Origin: Haematobacter massiliensis
GTDB lineage: Bacteria > Pseudomonadota > Alphaproteobacteria > Rhodobacterales > Rhodobacteraceae
Reading direction: 5' to 3'
DNA: 64,000 nucleotides
Assembly (NCBI RefSeq): GCF_000740795.1
Contig: NZ_JGYG01000006.1
Span: forward strand, 64,501 to 128,500
In this document: positions 53,828 through 62,774 of the stretch, in pieces
Numbering within the stretch: position 1 is the stretch's first letter
Layout of the letters: the number at the start of each line of letters is the position of its first letter
Position numbers and translations under genes: made by a program
Notes under the pieces: generated by a model
Told to the model about the DNA's origin: nothing
Databases searched by the model: none
What the model saw: the letters and a program-made list of their open reading frames with translations, nothing else

Positions 53828-54799
53828 ATGCAGTTCCTGAGACGCATCGGCATCGACACCTATATGCTGCTGCTGGTTGTCATGGTGGCCGCGGGCGCGA
53901 TCATGCCGGCCCGTGGCGAGGCGGCGCTCGTGTTGGGGCAAGTGACCTTCTGGGCCGTGGCGCTTCTGTTCTTCCTCTACGGTGCGAAGCTCGACATCGC
54001 CTCGGTGCGGGCTGGGCTTCTGAATTTCAAGCTGCAGGGGCTGTCCTTCGCTGCGACCTATATCCTGTTTCCGCTCATCGGCATCACGCTGGCCTGGACG
54101 GCGGGTGGCGCACTCGGGCCGGAGCTCACTCTCGGGCTGCTGTTCCTTTCCGTCCTGCCCTCCACCGTGCAGTCCTCCGTCGCGTTCACGGCGATGGCGG
54201 GCGGCAATGTGGCCGGCGCGATCTGCTCGGCCTCCCTCTCCAACCTCGTGGCGGTGGTCCTGACTCCCGGGCTGATGGCGGTGATCCTGCATCAGAGCGG
54301 CGGGATCAGCGGCGATGCGGTGGTGAAGATCGCGGTACAGATCCTCATCCCCTTCGTGCTGGGTCAGTGCCTGCGGCCCTGGATCGGCGCCTTCATCCGG
54401 CGACAGAAGCTGCTGAGCATGGTGGTGGACCGTGGCTCCATCCTGCTCATCGTCTATGCAGCGTTCAGCGCGGGGACGGTTGCGGGCATCTGGTCTGCGA
54501 TCCCGCTGCCGACCTTTGCCGCCCTTTTCCTGACCATCGGGGTGTTCCTTGCCCTTGTCATGACGGCGATGGTCTTCGCGGGGCGCGTCTTCGCGCTCGA
54601 CGGACCGGACCGGACGGCACTCTTCTTCTGTGGATCCACCAAGAGCCTTGCCAGCGGCCTGCCCATCGCCACCGCCATTTTCCCCCCGGCCAGCGTGGGC
54701 GCCATCGTGCTGCCCGTCATGCTGTTCCACATCTCGCAGCTTCTTGTCTGCGCGATTGTCTCCCAGAAACTTGCAAGGCAGCAGGCGGCCACGGCCTGA
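53828..54799 (+). CDS. Bile acid:sodium symporter family (BASS) transporter
   Basis: 323 residues with about nine to ten hydrophobic segments. The crossover-helix motifs SVLPSTVQSSVAFTAMAGGN and CGSTKSLASGLPIATAIFPP are those of the YfeH-like BASS branch, which moves organic anions with sodium. GAGAGAGGACAAG precedes the ATG. Coupling to gamma-glutamyltransferase suggests it may import or export a product of that enzyme (inference). Confidence 0.88.
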   Translation: MQFLRRIGIDTYMLLLVVMVAAGAIMPARGEAALVLGQVTFWAVALLFFLYGAKLDIASVRAGLLNFKLQGLSFAATYILFPLIGITLAWTAGGALGPELTLGLLFLSVLPSTVQSSVAFTAMAGGNVAGAICSASLSNLVAVVLTPGLMAVILHQSGGISGDAVVKIAVQILIPFVLGQCLRPWIGAFIRRQKLLSMVVDRGSILLIVYAAFSAGTVAGIWSAIPLPTFAALFLTIGVFLALVMTAMVFAGRVFALDGPDRTALFFCGSTKSLASGLPIATAIFPPASVGAIVLPVMLFHISQLLVCAIVSQKLARQQAATA

Positions 54800-54801
54800 T
54801 G

Positions 54802-55716
54802 TCAGCCGTCCATGCCCGGGAGTTGAGCGAGATTCTCGCTAAGCAGCGCGGCAAGGGCGGCATGGGTCCGGGCGCGCGGCGTATCGCGCCGCCAGGCCAT
54901 GGTAAGCGCCCGCGTTGGTGCGTCAGTGGCCAGGGGGCGCGCCACGACAAGCTGCTCCCGCATCACCTCTGAGCGGATGTAGAGCGTCGGGAGAAGCGAC
55001 AGGCCCATTCCAGCCGCCACCATCTGCCTCAGCGTATCGAGCGTCGTGCCTTCGTAATCCCGTGCCTGCGCCGCCCCTGCCATCGTGCAGAGGCGCGTCA
55101 CCTGCGCCTGCAGCTCCGCGCTGCCCTCCATGGTGAGCACCGTCTCCCCCGCAAGGTCAGCAGGCTGAAGCACGGGCTGCATCGTCAGCCGGTGATCTGC
55201 GGGAAGCACGACCTGCAACGGTTCCACGGCCAGCAACCGGCTTTCCAGATCCGGGCGCTCCACCGCCTCGGGAAGGAGGATCGCGTCATGCGCCCCGTCC
55301 AGAATCTGGCGGAGGAGCATGTCGAACCGCTCTTCCCGCACCTGCAATCGCAATCTGGGAAAAGTCCGGCGCAGCGCGGGCATGGCGACGGAGAGCACAT
55401 AGGCCCCGACCGTCTGCACGACGCCCAGGCGCAGCGCGGCCTGCGGCGCCTCCGGATCGTCGCGGCGCGCGATCTCCCGCATGTCGTCGATCTCGGCCAT
55501 CACGGCACGGGCGCGGCGGGCCACCGCCTCTCCCACAGGGGTCATGAGCACATGCGCGCGGGTCCGCTCCACCAGCCGCGCGCCGAGCCGCGCCTCCAGC
55601 TCACGCAACTGCATGCTGAGCGTGGGCTGGGTGACCCGACACATCTCCGCCGCGCGGCTGAAACTCAGGGTGTCTGCAACGGCGACGAGATAGCGAAGTT
55701 GCTGAAGGGTGGGCAT
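54802..55716 (-). CDS. OxyR-like LysR regulator lacking the peroxidatic cysteine
   Basis: 304 residues. The DNA-binding part (LQQLRYLVAVADTLSFSRAAEMCRVTQPTLSMQLRELE) and regulatory domain (LGVVQTVGAYVLSVAMPALRRTFPRL, then GTTLDTLRQMVAAGMGLSLLP) follow E. coli OxyR closely. In the redox loop, OxyR Cys199 corresponds to Glu201, while Cys208 is kept as Cys210, so a disulfide switch is not possible. It ends 3 bp from the BASS gene, convergent. Its upstream palindrome has the OxyR-type spacing. It may sense a ligand instead of peroxide. Confidence 0.87.
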   Translation of the reverse strand: MPTLQQLRYLVAVADTLSFSRAAEMCRVTQPTLSMQLRELEARLGARLVERTRAHVLMTPVGEAVARRARAVMAEIDDMREIARRDDPEAPQAALRLGVVQTVGAYVLSVAMPALRRTFPRLRLQVREERFDMLLRQILDGAHDAILLPEAVERPDLESRLLAVEPLQVVLPADHRLTMQPVLQPADLAGETVLTMEGSAELQAQVTRLCTMAGAAQARDYEGTTLDTLRQMVAAGMGLSLLPTLYIRSEVMREQLVVARPLATDAPTRALTMAWRRDTPRARTHAALAALLSENLAQLPGMDG

Positions 55717-55721
55717 GCAGA

Positions 55722-55750
55722 GCTTCTTATAGACAACCTCTATAAGAAGC
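55722..55750. promoter_or_regulatory. LysR/OxyR-type operator with 12-bp perfect arms
   Basis: GCTTCTTATAGA (55722-55733) and TCTATAAGAAGC (55739-55750) are exact reverse complements around a 5-bp spacer. Within it lies ATAG-N7-CTAT, the OxyR half-site spacing. It sits 5 bp upstream of the regulator start and 75 bp upstream of mrpA, so it may control both. Confidence 0.75.
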
Positions 55751-55825
55751 CAGTGAACTTTCGATTTCCCTCATGTTGCCTCTCCGGTTACCTAGGTCGG
55801 ATACAGGGCGGGACGGGACGACTTG

Positions 55826-58066
55826 ATGGCAGAACGACAGCGGAGCACCGTTTCCAGCGGAAGGCTCTGGGGATATCTGGGCGCGGCGGCGGCTTTGGTC
55901 TTCGCCATCGGTTTTTCATCCTGCATGCCCGCCGTTCTGGCGGGAGAGACGCTGCGCGTTGGCTGGAGCTGGGCGCCGAGCCTCGGCGTATCGCTGGCGT
56001 TCATGCTGGACGGGCTGTCGTTGATCTTTGCACTTCTCATCAGCGGCATTGGAGCGCTGATCTTGCTCTACGCGACCGGTTACATGGGCGATCACCCGCA
56101 GTTCGGGCGGTTCGTGCTTTATCTGTTCGCCTTCATGCTGTCGATGCTGGGGCTGGTGCTGGCTTCCGACCTCATCACGCTTTTCGTGTTCTGGGAGCTG
56201 ACCAGCGTCACCTCCTACCTTCTCATCGGCTTCAACCATGAGGACAGCGTGGCCCGCCGCAACGCGTTGCAGGCGATGCTGGTGACAGGGGCAGGCGGGC
56301 TGGCGCTGCTGGCGGGGTTCATCCTGATCGGCATGGCGAGTGGCAGCTACGACATCGGCGCGCTGCTGGCGGGGGAGGGGTTGCAGTCCCATCCGCTTTA
56401 CACGCCGATCCTGATCCTCGTGCTGCTCGGCGCCTTTACCAAATCGGCGCAGTTCCCCTTCCACTTCTGGTTGCCGAACGCCATGGCTGCGCCCACGCCC
56501 GTGTCGGCCTATCTGCACTCCGCTACGATGGTGAAGGCGGGGATCTATCTGCTGGCCCGCCTGCATCCGGTGCTGGGGGGTACGACGGCATGGGTCGCGA
56601 CGCTGACCACCGCGGGGCTGGTCACGGCGGTCATGGCCTCGCTCCTCGCGCTGCGGCAGACCGATCTGAAACAGGCGCTGGCCTATACGACGTTGATGGC
56701 GCTCGGCACGATCACCATGCTGCTGGCCGGCGGCTCGCCCTATGCGCTGACGGCTGCGGTGACGTTTCTCATCGTCCATTCGCTTTACAAGGCCGCGCTG
56801 TTCATGGTCGTCGGCGCGATAGACCACGGCACCGGCACGCGGGAGGCGGGGCTTCTCGGCGGCCTTGGCCGCGTCATGCCGATCACGGCGGCGGCTGCGG
56901 CGCTGGCTGCGGCGTCCATGGCCGGGTTCCCGCCGCTCCTTGGCTGGATCGGCAAGGAACTGATCTATGCGGGAACGCCGACCATCGCGCCCTGGGGTCT
57001 GGCGGTGGCGGGAGCGCTCGTGGCGAATGCGCTGATGGTGGCGGTGGCGGGCGTGGTCGCACTGCGGCCGTTCTGGGGTGCGCCCGGCAATCCGCCCCAT
57101 GCGCCGCATGAGGCGGGCTGGCAGATGCTGGCCGGTCCGCTGCTGCTGGGCGGTCTCGGGCTGTGCCTTGGCCTTGGCGCGGGGCTGCTGCAACCGCTGA
57201 TCGACCGGGCGGTTGAGGGGAGCCTCCAGCTTTCCCGCGCCGCGGAGCTGCATCTCTGGGCCGGCGTGAATCTGCCGTTCGTGCTGAGCCTTGTGACCTT
57301 CGCGCTCGGCTTCTTGCTCTACGTGGGGCGGGAGCGGTATCGGGCCACCTTCGCGGCACTGCTGGCCCGGCTTCCGGTGTTCGACCGCGGCTGGGATGCT
57401 TTCCTTAACGGCTTCCGCGCCTTTGCCGCTTGGCAGACGCGGGTCATCCAACCGGGGCGGCTTACCGGCTACCTCGCCGCGACCTTTGTCATGGTGGTTC
57501 TGGCGCTTGGCGGGACGCTGATCCTCAAAGGACCGGTGATCGTGCTGGATTGGTCTGCGCCCTTGCTGCTGTGGCTCGTCGCCGGGATCATCGTGGCGGG
57601 GGCGGCGCTTGCCGCCGTCGCCATGTCCCGCATCACCGCGATCTCGGCAGTGGGCACGGTGGGGATCGGCGTGGCGCTGATCTTCATCAGCTTCGGCGCG
57701 CCGGACGTGGCGACGACGCAGCTCATGGTGGAGACCCTGTCCGCCGTGCTCTTCGGCATCGCCATGCTGCGGCTGCCCGGCATGGTGGAGCGGCGCCCGC
57801 GCGCCCGGAAGATCCTGCATGGCGGCATCGCGATTGCGGCGGGCCTGTCGGTGACGCTCATCATTCTGGCAGTTACCAGCCACCCGCTTGACCGGCACAT
57901 CACCAGCTATTTCGAGGCCTCGTCCTATGCGCTGGCGCATGGCCTCAACATCGTCAACGTGATCCTCGTGGATTTCCGGGCCTTCGATACGTTTGGAGAA
58001 CTGACGGTGATCCTGCTCGCCTCCATCGGCGCCTATGCGCTGCTCAAGCGGAGGATGTCCAAATGA
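55826..58066 (+). CDS. mrpA: Mrp Na+/H+ antiporter subunit A
   Basis: 746 residues with about 20 hydrophobic segments. The NADH dehydrogenase-like core has FVFWELTSVTSYLLIGF and the proton-channel Lys/Glu motif SAQFPFHFWLPNAMAAPTPVSAYLHSATMVKAG; the C-terminal third has the MrpA-specific extension with GAPDVATTQLMVETLSAVLF. It is the largest subunit of a seven-protein sodium/proton antiporter for pH and sodium homeostasis. ATG 55826 is taken over the TTG 3 bp upstream. It overlaps mrpB as ATGA. Confidence 0.94.
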   Translation: MAERQRSTVSSGRLWGYLGAAAALVFAIGFSSCMPAVLAGETLRVGWSWAPSLGVSLAFMLDGLSLIFALLISGIGALILLYATGYMGDHPQFGRFVLYLFAFMLSMLGLVLASDLITLFVFWELTSVTSYLLIGFNHEDSVARRNALQAMLVTGAGGLALLAGFILIGMASGSYDIGALLAGEGLQSHPLYTPILILVLLGAFTKSAQFPFHFWLPNAMAAPTPVSAYLHSATMVKAGIYLLARLHPVLGGTTAWVATLTTAGLVTAVMASLLALRQTDLKQALAYTTLMALGTITMLLAGGSPYALTAAVTFLIVHSLYKAALFMVVGAIDHGTGTREAGLLGGLGRVMPITAAAAALAAASMAGFPPLLGWIGKELIYAGTPTIAPWGLAVAGALVANALMVAVAGVVALRPFWGAPGNPPHAPHEAGWQMLAGPLLLGGLGLCLGLGAGLLQPLIDRAVEGSLQLSRAAELHLWAGVNLPFVLSLVTFALGFLLYVGRERYRATFAALLARLPVFDRGWDAFLNGFRAFAAWQTRVIQPGRLTGYLAATFVMVVLALGGTLILKGPVIVLDWSAPLLLWLVAGIIVAGAALAAVAMSRITAISAVGTVGIGVALIFISFGAPDVATTQLMVETLSAVLFGIAMLRLPGMVERRPRARKILHGGIAIAAGLSVTLIILAVTSHPLDRHITSYFEASSYALAHGLNIVNVILVDFRAFDTFGELTVILLASIGAYALLKRRMSK

Positions 58067-58464
58067 ACTCCCTGATCCTGACAACCGGCGCACGGCTTCT
58101 GACGGCGCTGTTCATCGTGTTCTCCCTCTACATCCTGCTCCGGGGCCATAACGCGCCGGGGGGCGGATTCATCGGTGGGCTGATCGCCGCCTCCGGCTTT
58201 GCGCTGCTGGCCTTTGCGGCCGGGGTGCGGGAGGCGCGGCGTGCGCTCCGCATCGATCCCCGGACGATCGGGCTCGCGGGCCTGATCGCTGCGCTGATCG
58301 CGGGGGTTACCGCAGCTCCCTTCGGTCTCGCGCCCTTCACCGGCGTCTGGGCGGAAGTGGGCGGCTTCGCGATCTCAAGCGTGCTTCTGTTCGACATCGG
58401 CGTCTATCTCGCCGTGGTGGGCGGCATCCTCACGCTGATCTTCGCGCTTGAGGAGACGCACTGA
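58063..58464 (+). CDS. mrpB: Mrp antiporter subunit B
   Basis: 133 residues, four hydrophobic segments. The MrpB signature HNAPGGGFIGGLIAASGFALLAFAAG is near the N-terminus. It overlaps mrpA by ATGA and mrpC by 1 nt (TGATG). Confidence 0.93.
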   Translation: MNSLILTTGARLLTALFIVFSLYILLRGHNAPGGGFIGGLIAASGFALLAFAAGVREARRALRIDPRTIGLAGLIAALIAGVTAAPFGLAPFTGVWAEVGGFAISSVLLFDIGVYLAVVGGILTLIFALEETH

Positions 58465-58817
58465 TGGAAACCGTTCTGGCGCTCGTTGCGGGCGTTCTGG
58501 TGTCTTCGGCCGTCTGGCTCATGCTGTCTGGCAACCTTCTGCGGTTCCTGTTCGGGCTGCTGCTGCTGTCCAACGGGGTCAACGTCGCGATCTTTGCGGC
58601 CGGACGGCTGACGGAAGCCACCGCACCGCTGCTCACCCATGGCGGCGGCCTGCCGGAGCAGGTCATGGCCAATGCTCTGCCGCAGGCCCTGCTGCTCACC
58701 GCCATCGTCATCGGTTTCGGCCTGTTCGCCTTTGCCCTTGCCCTTGCCATCCGCGCCTACCGCAGTTTCGGCCATCTCGAGGTGGACCGGATGCGCCTGG
58801 CGGAGCCTGAAGAATGA
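58464..58817 (+). CDS. mrpC: Mrp antiporter subunit C (NuoK-like)
   Basis: 117 residues with three hydrophobic segments. NuoK-like features are LLRFLFGLLLLSNGVNVAIF and the conserved DPLPQALVLT-type block, here EQVMANALPQALLLTAIVIGFG. It overlaps mrpD as ATGA. Confidence 0.93.
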   Translation: METVLALVAGVLVSSAVWLMLSGNLLRFLFGLLLLSNGVNVAIFAAGRLTEATAPLLTHGGGLPEQVMANALPQALLLTAIVIGFGLFAFALALAIRAYRSFGHLEVDRMRLAEPEE

Positions 58818-60316
58818 TCTGGAGCCTTACTCTTCCCATCCTCATGCCCTTCGCCACTGCGGCGGCGGCTTTCCTTGCCCGCGACAGGCGGGGAAGCGGC
58901 TGGATTTCCGTCGCGGGGTCCGTCGTGTCGCTGGGGCTGGCAATCCATCTTGTGATGCTTGTGCTCCACCACGGTGTGATCGCCGGGCAGGTGAGCGGCT
59001 GGGCGGCCCCCTTCGGCATCACGCTGGCCGCCGATTACCTTGCCGCCGCGATGGTGCTCATCACCGCGATCATCGCGCTCGCCGTCGGGCTGTGGTCGCT
59101 GGCGGAGGTCGGCCAGACATCCAGGCGTCTCGGCTGGCACGGCTTGTTCCAGACACTGATCGGCGGGGTGACAGGCGCCTTCCTGACGGGGGATCTGTTC
59201 AACCTGTATGTCTGGTTCGAGGTGCTGCTGATCTCCTCCTTCGGGTTGCTCGTCATCGGCGGGCGGAAGGAGGCGATCGACGGCGCGGTCAAGTACGTCA
59301 CGCTGAACCTCATCTCCACGGTGCTGTTCCTTGGCGCGGCAGGTCTGCTCTATGGGGCGACGGGCACGCTCAACATGGCCGATCTGCATGCCGCCGTGGC
59401 CGCCCATCCCGATCAGCGGCTGATGACCGTCATCGCGATGATGTTCATGGTGGCGTTTGGGCTGAAGGCGGCGGTCTTTCCGCTCTTCTACTGGCTGCCT
59501 GCCTCCTACCATACGCCGCATTACGCCGTTTCGGCCGTGTTCGCGGGATTGCTGACGAAGGTGGGCGTCTATGCGCTGATCCGGGTGTTCACGCTGATCT
59601 TCACCGGGGACCAGTTCTATACCCATGGCATCCTGCTTTGGATCGCCTGCCTGACCATGCTGACCGGCGTTCTGGGCGCGGCGGCGCAGAGCGATTTCCG
59701 CCGCATTCTGTCGTTCCACATCGTGAGCCAGATCGGCTACATGGTGCTCGGACTGGCGCTGATGACGCCGCTCGCGCTGATGGGGGCGGTGTTTTACCTC
59801 GTCCACCATATCATCGTGAAAGCGAACCTGTTCCTTGTCGCGGGTGTCTCGCGCAGGCTCACCGGATCGTCGGATCTCTATGCCATCGGCGGCCTTTACC
59901 GCGCCGCGCCGCTGCTCGCCGTGCTGTTCCTGATCCCGGCGTTTTCGCTCGCGGGCTTTCCGCCGCTCTCCGGGTTCTGGGCCAAATTCGTGCTGGTCCG
60001 CGCCGCGCTGGAGGTGCAGGACGCCGTTGTCGCGGGAGTGGCGCTGCTGGTCGGGTTGCTCACCATCTTCTCCATGACGAAGATCTGGGCGGAGGCGTTC
60101 TGGAAAGCCGCCCCGGATGGCCGGGAGCCGCGCCTTTCCGCCATCCCGGTCCGCGAACGCTGGATCATGCTTACCCCTGTCGCGGCGCTGGCAGCGATGA
60201 CCATTTTCATCGGCCTGTTTCCCGAACCGTTCCTGCAATTCGCCACCACCAGCGCGGAGCAGCTTCTGGATGCCACGCCCTATGTTGCGGCAGTTCTCGG
60301 GGAGGGCCGGCCATGA
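58814..60316 (+). CDS. mrpD: Mrp antiporter subunit D
   Basis: 500 residues, about 14 hydrophobic segments. Proton-channel features LFNLYVWFEVLLISSFGLLVIGGRKEA, FPLFYWLPASYHTPHYAVSAVFAGLLTKVGVYAL and SFHIVSQIGYMVLGLAL match MrpD and complex I antiporter subunits. It overlaps mrpE as ATGA. Confidence 0.94.
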   Translation: MIWSLTLPILMPFATAAAAFLARDRRGSGWISVAGSVVSLGLAIHLVMLVLHHGVIAGQVSGWAAPFGITLAADYLAAAMVLITAIIALAVGLWSLAEVGQTSRRLGWHGLFQTLIGGVTGAFLTGDLFNLYVWFEVLLISSFGLLVIGGRKEAIDGAVKYVTLNLISTVLFLGAAGLLYGATGTLNMADLHAAVAAHPDQRLMTVIAMMFMVAFGLKAAVFPLFYWLPASYHTPHYAVSAVFAGLLTKVGVYALIRVFTLIFTGDQFYTHGILLWIACLTMLTGVLGAAAQSDFRRILSFHIVSQIGYMVLGLALMTPLALMGAVFYLVHHIIVKANLFLVAGVSRRLTGSSDLYAIGGLYRAAPLLAVLFLIPAFSLAGFPPLSGFWAKFVLVRAALEVQDAVVAGVALLVGLLTIFSMTKIWAEAFWKAAPDGREPRLSAIPVRERWIMLTPVAALAAMTIFIGLFPEPFLQFATTSAEQLLDATPYVAAVLGEGRP

Positions 60317-60795
60317 CTCTCCTTGCCATGAACGGCCTGCTCGCCATCGCCTGGGGCGCGCTCTGGGGCAGCTTGTCGCCGATCAATCTCCTCACCGGTT
60401 TTCTGCTGGGCTATGCCGGCCTGTGGTTCGCGCGCGACCTGATCGGGCGGGGGGAGCAACGCTACTTCCGGGCGTTGCCGCAAAGCGTGATCCTCGCCGT
60501 GTATTTCGTGAAGGAACTGGTGAAATCCTGCGTGAACGTCGCGCGGGACTGCATCTCTCCCCAGCCGCGGCTGCATCCCGCCATCGTGCGCATGCCGCTC
60601 GACGTGACGAGCGACATCGAGATCTTCCTCGTCGCCAATCTGATCTCGCTCACCCCCGGCACGCTGACGCTTGACGTGGCCGAGGATCGTAGCTTTCTCC
60701 TCATCCACTCCATCTATGCCGAAGACCCGGAAGCGCTGGTCGCGGAACTGAAAACCGGCATGGAGCACCGCGTCAGGGAGGTCTTCCGCAAATGA
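60313..60795 (+). CDS. mrpE: Mrp antiporter subunit E
   Basis: 160 residues. Two hydrophobic segments are followed by the family stretch VYFVKELVKSCVNVARDCISP and LVANLISLTPGTLTLDVAED. Starts within the mrpD stop (ATGA) and ends within the mrpF start (ATGA). Confidence 0.93.
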   Translation: MTLLAMNGLLAIAWGALWGSLSPINLLTGFLLGYAGLWFARDLIGRGEQRYFRALPQSVILAVYFVKELVKSCVNVARDCISPQPRLHPAIVRMPLDVTSDIEIFLVANLISLTPGTLTLDVAEDRSFLLIHSIYAEDPEALVAELKTGMEHRVREVFRK

Positions 60796-61100
60796 CCGCA
60801 TCATTCAGCGCAACGGGGTTCATGAATGTCTGCGTGACCATCGGGCTCGGCCTTGTCATTCTGGCGGTTCTGGTCGGGTTCATCCGTCTCAGGCGCGGCC
60901 CTTCTCTCGCTGACCGCGTGGTGGCCCTCGACATGATGACCGCGGCGGTCATCGCCTTCTGCGGGCTCTTCGCGGTGAAGGCGCGGGCGGAGGCCTATCT
61001 CGACATTGCCGTGGCTCTGGCGCTGGTAAGCTTCGTCTCCGTCGTGGCGCTGGCCCGCTATGCCGCACGTCAGGCGCGCCGGGATGATCGCAATGATTGA
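60792..61100 (+). CDS. mrpF: Mrp antiporter subunit F
   Basis: 102 residues, three hydrophobic segments with the MrpF core RLRRGPSLADRVVALDMMTA and DIAVALALVSFVSVVALARY. Overlaps mrpE as ATGA. Confidence 0.92.
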   Translation: MTASFSATGFMNVCVTIGLGLVILAVLVGFIRLRRGPSLADRVVALDMMTAAVIAFCGLFAVKARAEAYLDIAVALALVSFVSVVALARYAARQARRDDRND

Positions 61101-61386
61101 GGTCATTACCGGCATTCTCGCGTTGCTGGCGGGTGGTTTCGCGCTGGTGGCAGCTGTCGGGGTGGTGCGCTTTCCCGATGCGCTGACGCGGATGCATGCC
61201 TCATCGAAGGTCGGCGCCTTCGCCGGCTCGCTGGCCCTGATCTGCGCGGCAGTGGATATCGGCAGTGTCAGCGCGGTGACCCGGGCCGTCATCGCCATCC
61301 TGTTCCTGTTCCTGACCGCCCCGATCGGCGCGCATCTTCTGGGTCGGGCGGCGGCCTGGCGCTCCGGTCAGGAGGCCAAAAGGTGA
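61084..61386 (+). CDS. mrpG: Mrp antiporter subunit G
   Basis: 100 residues, three hydrophobic segments, with the MrpG signature VVRFPDALTRMHASSKVGAF. ATG 61084 overlaps mrpF by 17 bp; ATG 61093 is an alternative with an 8-bp overlap. It completes the seven-gene operon. Confidence 0.92.
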   Translation: MIAMIEVITGILALLAGGFALVAAVGVVRFPDALTRMHASSKVGAFAGSLALICAAVDIGSVSAVTRAVIAILFLFLTAPIGAHLLGRAAAWRSGQEAKR

Positions 61387-61460
61387 ACCCCGCTGACCCG
61401 AGGGAACCGGAAGCGTCTGGAGTGGTTTTGCCCACGATGTATCAGTCACGGAAAGACACT

Positions 61461-61904
61461 ATGAAACGCGTTCTTGCCGCCGGCCTTCTTGGTTCCGCTC
61501 TCCTTTCCTCCCCCGCTGTGGCCCAGACTTCGGTGCAGGACGTTCCGGCCAGTCTTCAGCCGCTTGGCCTCACGGATGTGGAAGTCCGCCCCAAATTCGG
61601 TGACCGGGGCCGGGATATCATCGGTACGCTCCCGGGCGGTGCGCGGATAGAGATCGAACTGGATCGCAACGACCGGGTCGAGGAGATCGAGGCCACCGAT
61701 CGGCAGGGCTTTCCCGCCAGCGGAGTGGAGAGCCTGATCCCAGAAGCCGTGCGCGCCAATCCGAGCTATCCGGGCGATGGCACGTTCCGCAAGGTCGATT
61801 TCGACGACGACGAGATCGAGCTGGAAGGCACTCATGCCGACGGTCGCCGCTTCGAGGCCGAGTTCCTGCCGACGGGTGAGCTGCGGAAGATCGAGAACCG
61901 CTGA
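61461..61904 (+). CDS. Exported PepSY-like small protein
   Basis: 147 residues. The signal peptide MKRVLAAGLLGSALLSSPAVAQT marks the start at ATG 61461, which follows GGAAAG; a longer in-frame reading begins with a GTG that overlaps the mrpG stop but would hide the signal. The mature part is acidic and appears to hold two related segments (VEVRPKFGDRGRDIIGTL with IEIELDRNDRVEEIE, and FRKVDFDDDEIELEG with FEAEFLPTGELRKIE), resembling PepSY-type folds. Function unknown. It may be read through from the mrp operon. Confidence 0.78.
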   Translation: MKRVLAAGLLGSALLSSPAVAQTSVQDVPASLQPLGLTDVEVRPKFGDRGRDIIGTLPGGARIEIELDRNDRVEEIEATDRQGFPASGVESLIPEAVRANPSYPGDGTFRKVDFDDDEIELEGTHADGRRFEAEFLPTGELRKIENR

Positions 61905-61926
61905 CCTATCAGCCGCTGAGTTTCGA

Positions 61927-61954
61927 CCGCTTCCGGTGTCCAGGCCGGGAGCGG
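61927..61954 (+). terminator. Stem-loop after the PepSY-like gene
   Basis: CCGCTTCCGG pairs with CCGGGAGCGG (one T-G pair) over an 8-nt loop, 23 bp after the stop codon, followed by CTTCCTGTTGGTCTT. Moderate terminator candidate. Confidence 0.5.
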
Positions 61955-61998
61955 CTTCCTGTTGGTCTTCATCAAACTTCCTGTTGGTCTTCATCAAA
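61955..61998. repeat. 22-bp tandem duplication
   Basis: The unit CTTCCTGTTGGTCTTCATCA plus AA is present twice in direct succession just after the hairpin. The rest of the 61905-62320 gap shows nothing else that I can support. Confidence 0.9.
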
Positions 61999-62320
61999 CA
62001 TGGTGGGAGATGGAAGGCGGGCCTACAGCTCGCCGGTTGCGATCCTTCGCTCCGCGCGCCGTTGATCGTTACAACAGGGAAAAAAGGCACCGCCTCATCC
62101 CTTGGCGCGAACTCTTCATCAGCGGGATAGGGTAGACGGGTCCATCCCCGGCTTAGTTCGCGCCTCTCCCGAGGGGGCCAGTCGTACGTTAGACCTTACG
62201 CTCGAAGATTTCGTCGGCCCGTTTCCTTAGCGCACGACCGACAGTCCGCAGTTTTCGTGGGCCTTGCCGCCTCCAGCTCCAAAGGCTAAGGTGAAGCCCG
62301 TATTCAGCTTTCGGGAGCTC

Positions 62321-62617
62321 ATGGCCCGCCTCATCGCCCTTTTCACGGCCGTGTCGTTGTGCCTCTCCCTGTTCGCCGGCCGGGTGGACGCTGCGCCCCA
62401 TGGCGGGTGCCTCTCCTATCGGGACATGCCGGTCTGCACGCCGCTCGGCGAGGCGTCGGCGCCGACAAAGCTCAAGTCCGGCAAGTGCTTCGACGTCTAT
62501 CTTGCTGATCAGGCAGAGATTTGTCCCGCAGTCGATGGTGTGCTGCCATTTCCTGTAGTCGCTACCAGCCTTTCGCGCTTTCAGCCTGACGTCCCCCGCC
62601 GCCCGCCGCGGGGCTGA
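62321..62617 (+). CDS. Small exported hypothetical protein with four cysteines
   Basis: 98 residues. A signal peptide (MARLIALFTAVSLCLSLFAG, cleaved after about VDAA) leads to a short mature protein with three or four Cys (CLSYRDMPVC, GKCFDVYL, EICPAVDG) that could form disulfides, and a Pro/Arg tail. CGGGAG lies close to the ATG; a GTG at 62291 is an alternative start. Not recognised; no clear operon partner. Confidence 0.5.
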   Translation: MARLIALFTAVSLCLSLFAGRVDAAPHGGCLSYRDMPVCTPLGEASAPTKLKSGKCFDVYLADQAEICPAVDGVLPFPVVATSLSRFQPDVPRRPPRG

Positions 62618-62774
62618 TCCTGCCAGAAAGTTCGGATGTCTGGAGTCGTGTCCTACACGTGGGACAGTTTCCATCATCCCGCTGGTCAGCAGGAAAATTC
62701 ATGCCATTCGCCGCCCTCGCGCGGCACCTTCACACGGCGCAGGCCCCGAAGTGGCGCGCCATCGGAGAATTCAC

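Noticed and set aside
55916-58093. Minus-strand frame of 725 codons opposite mrpA
   Set aside because: Antisense shadow of mrpA, with Gln/Arg/His-rich low-complexity composition and no membrane segments.
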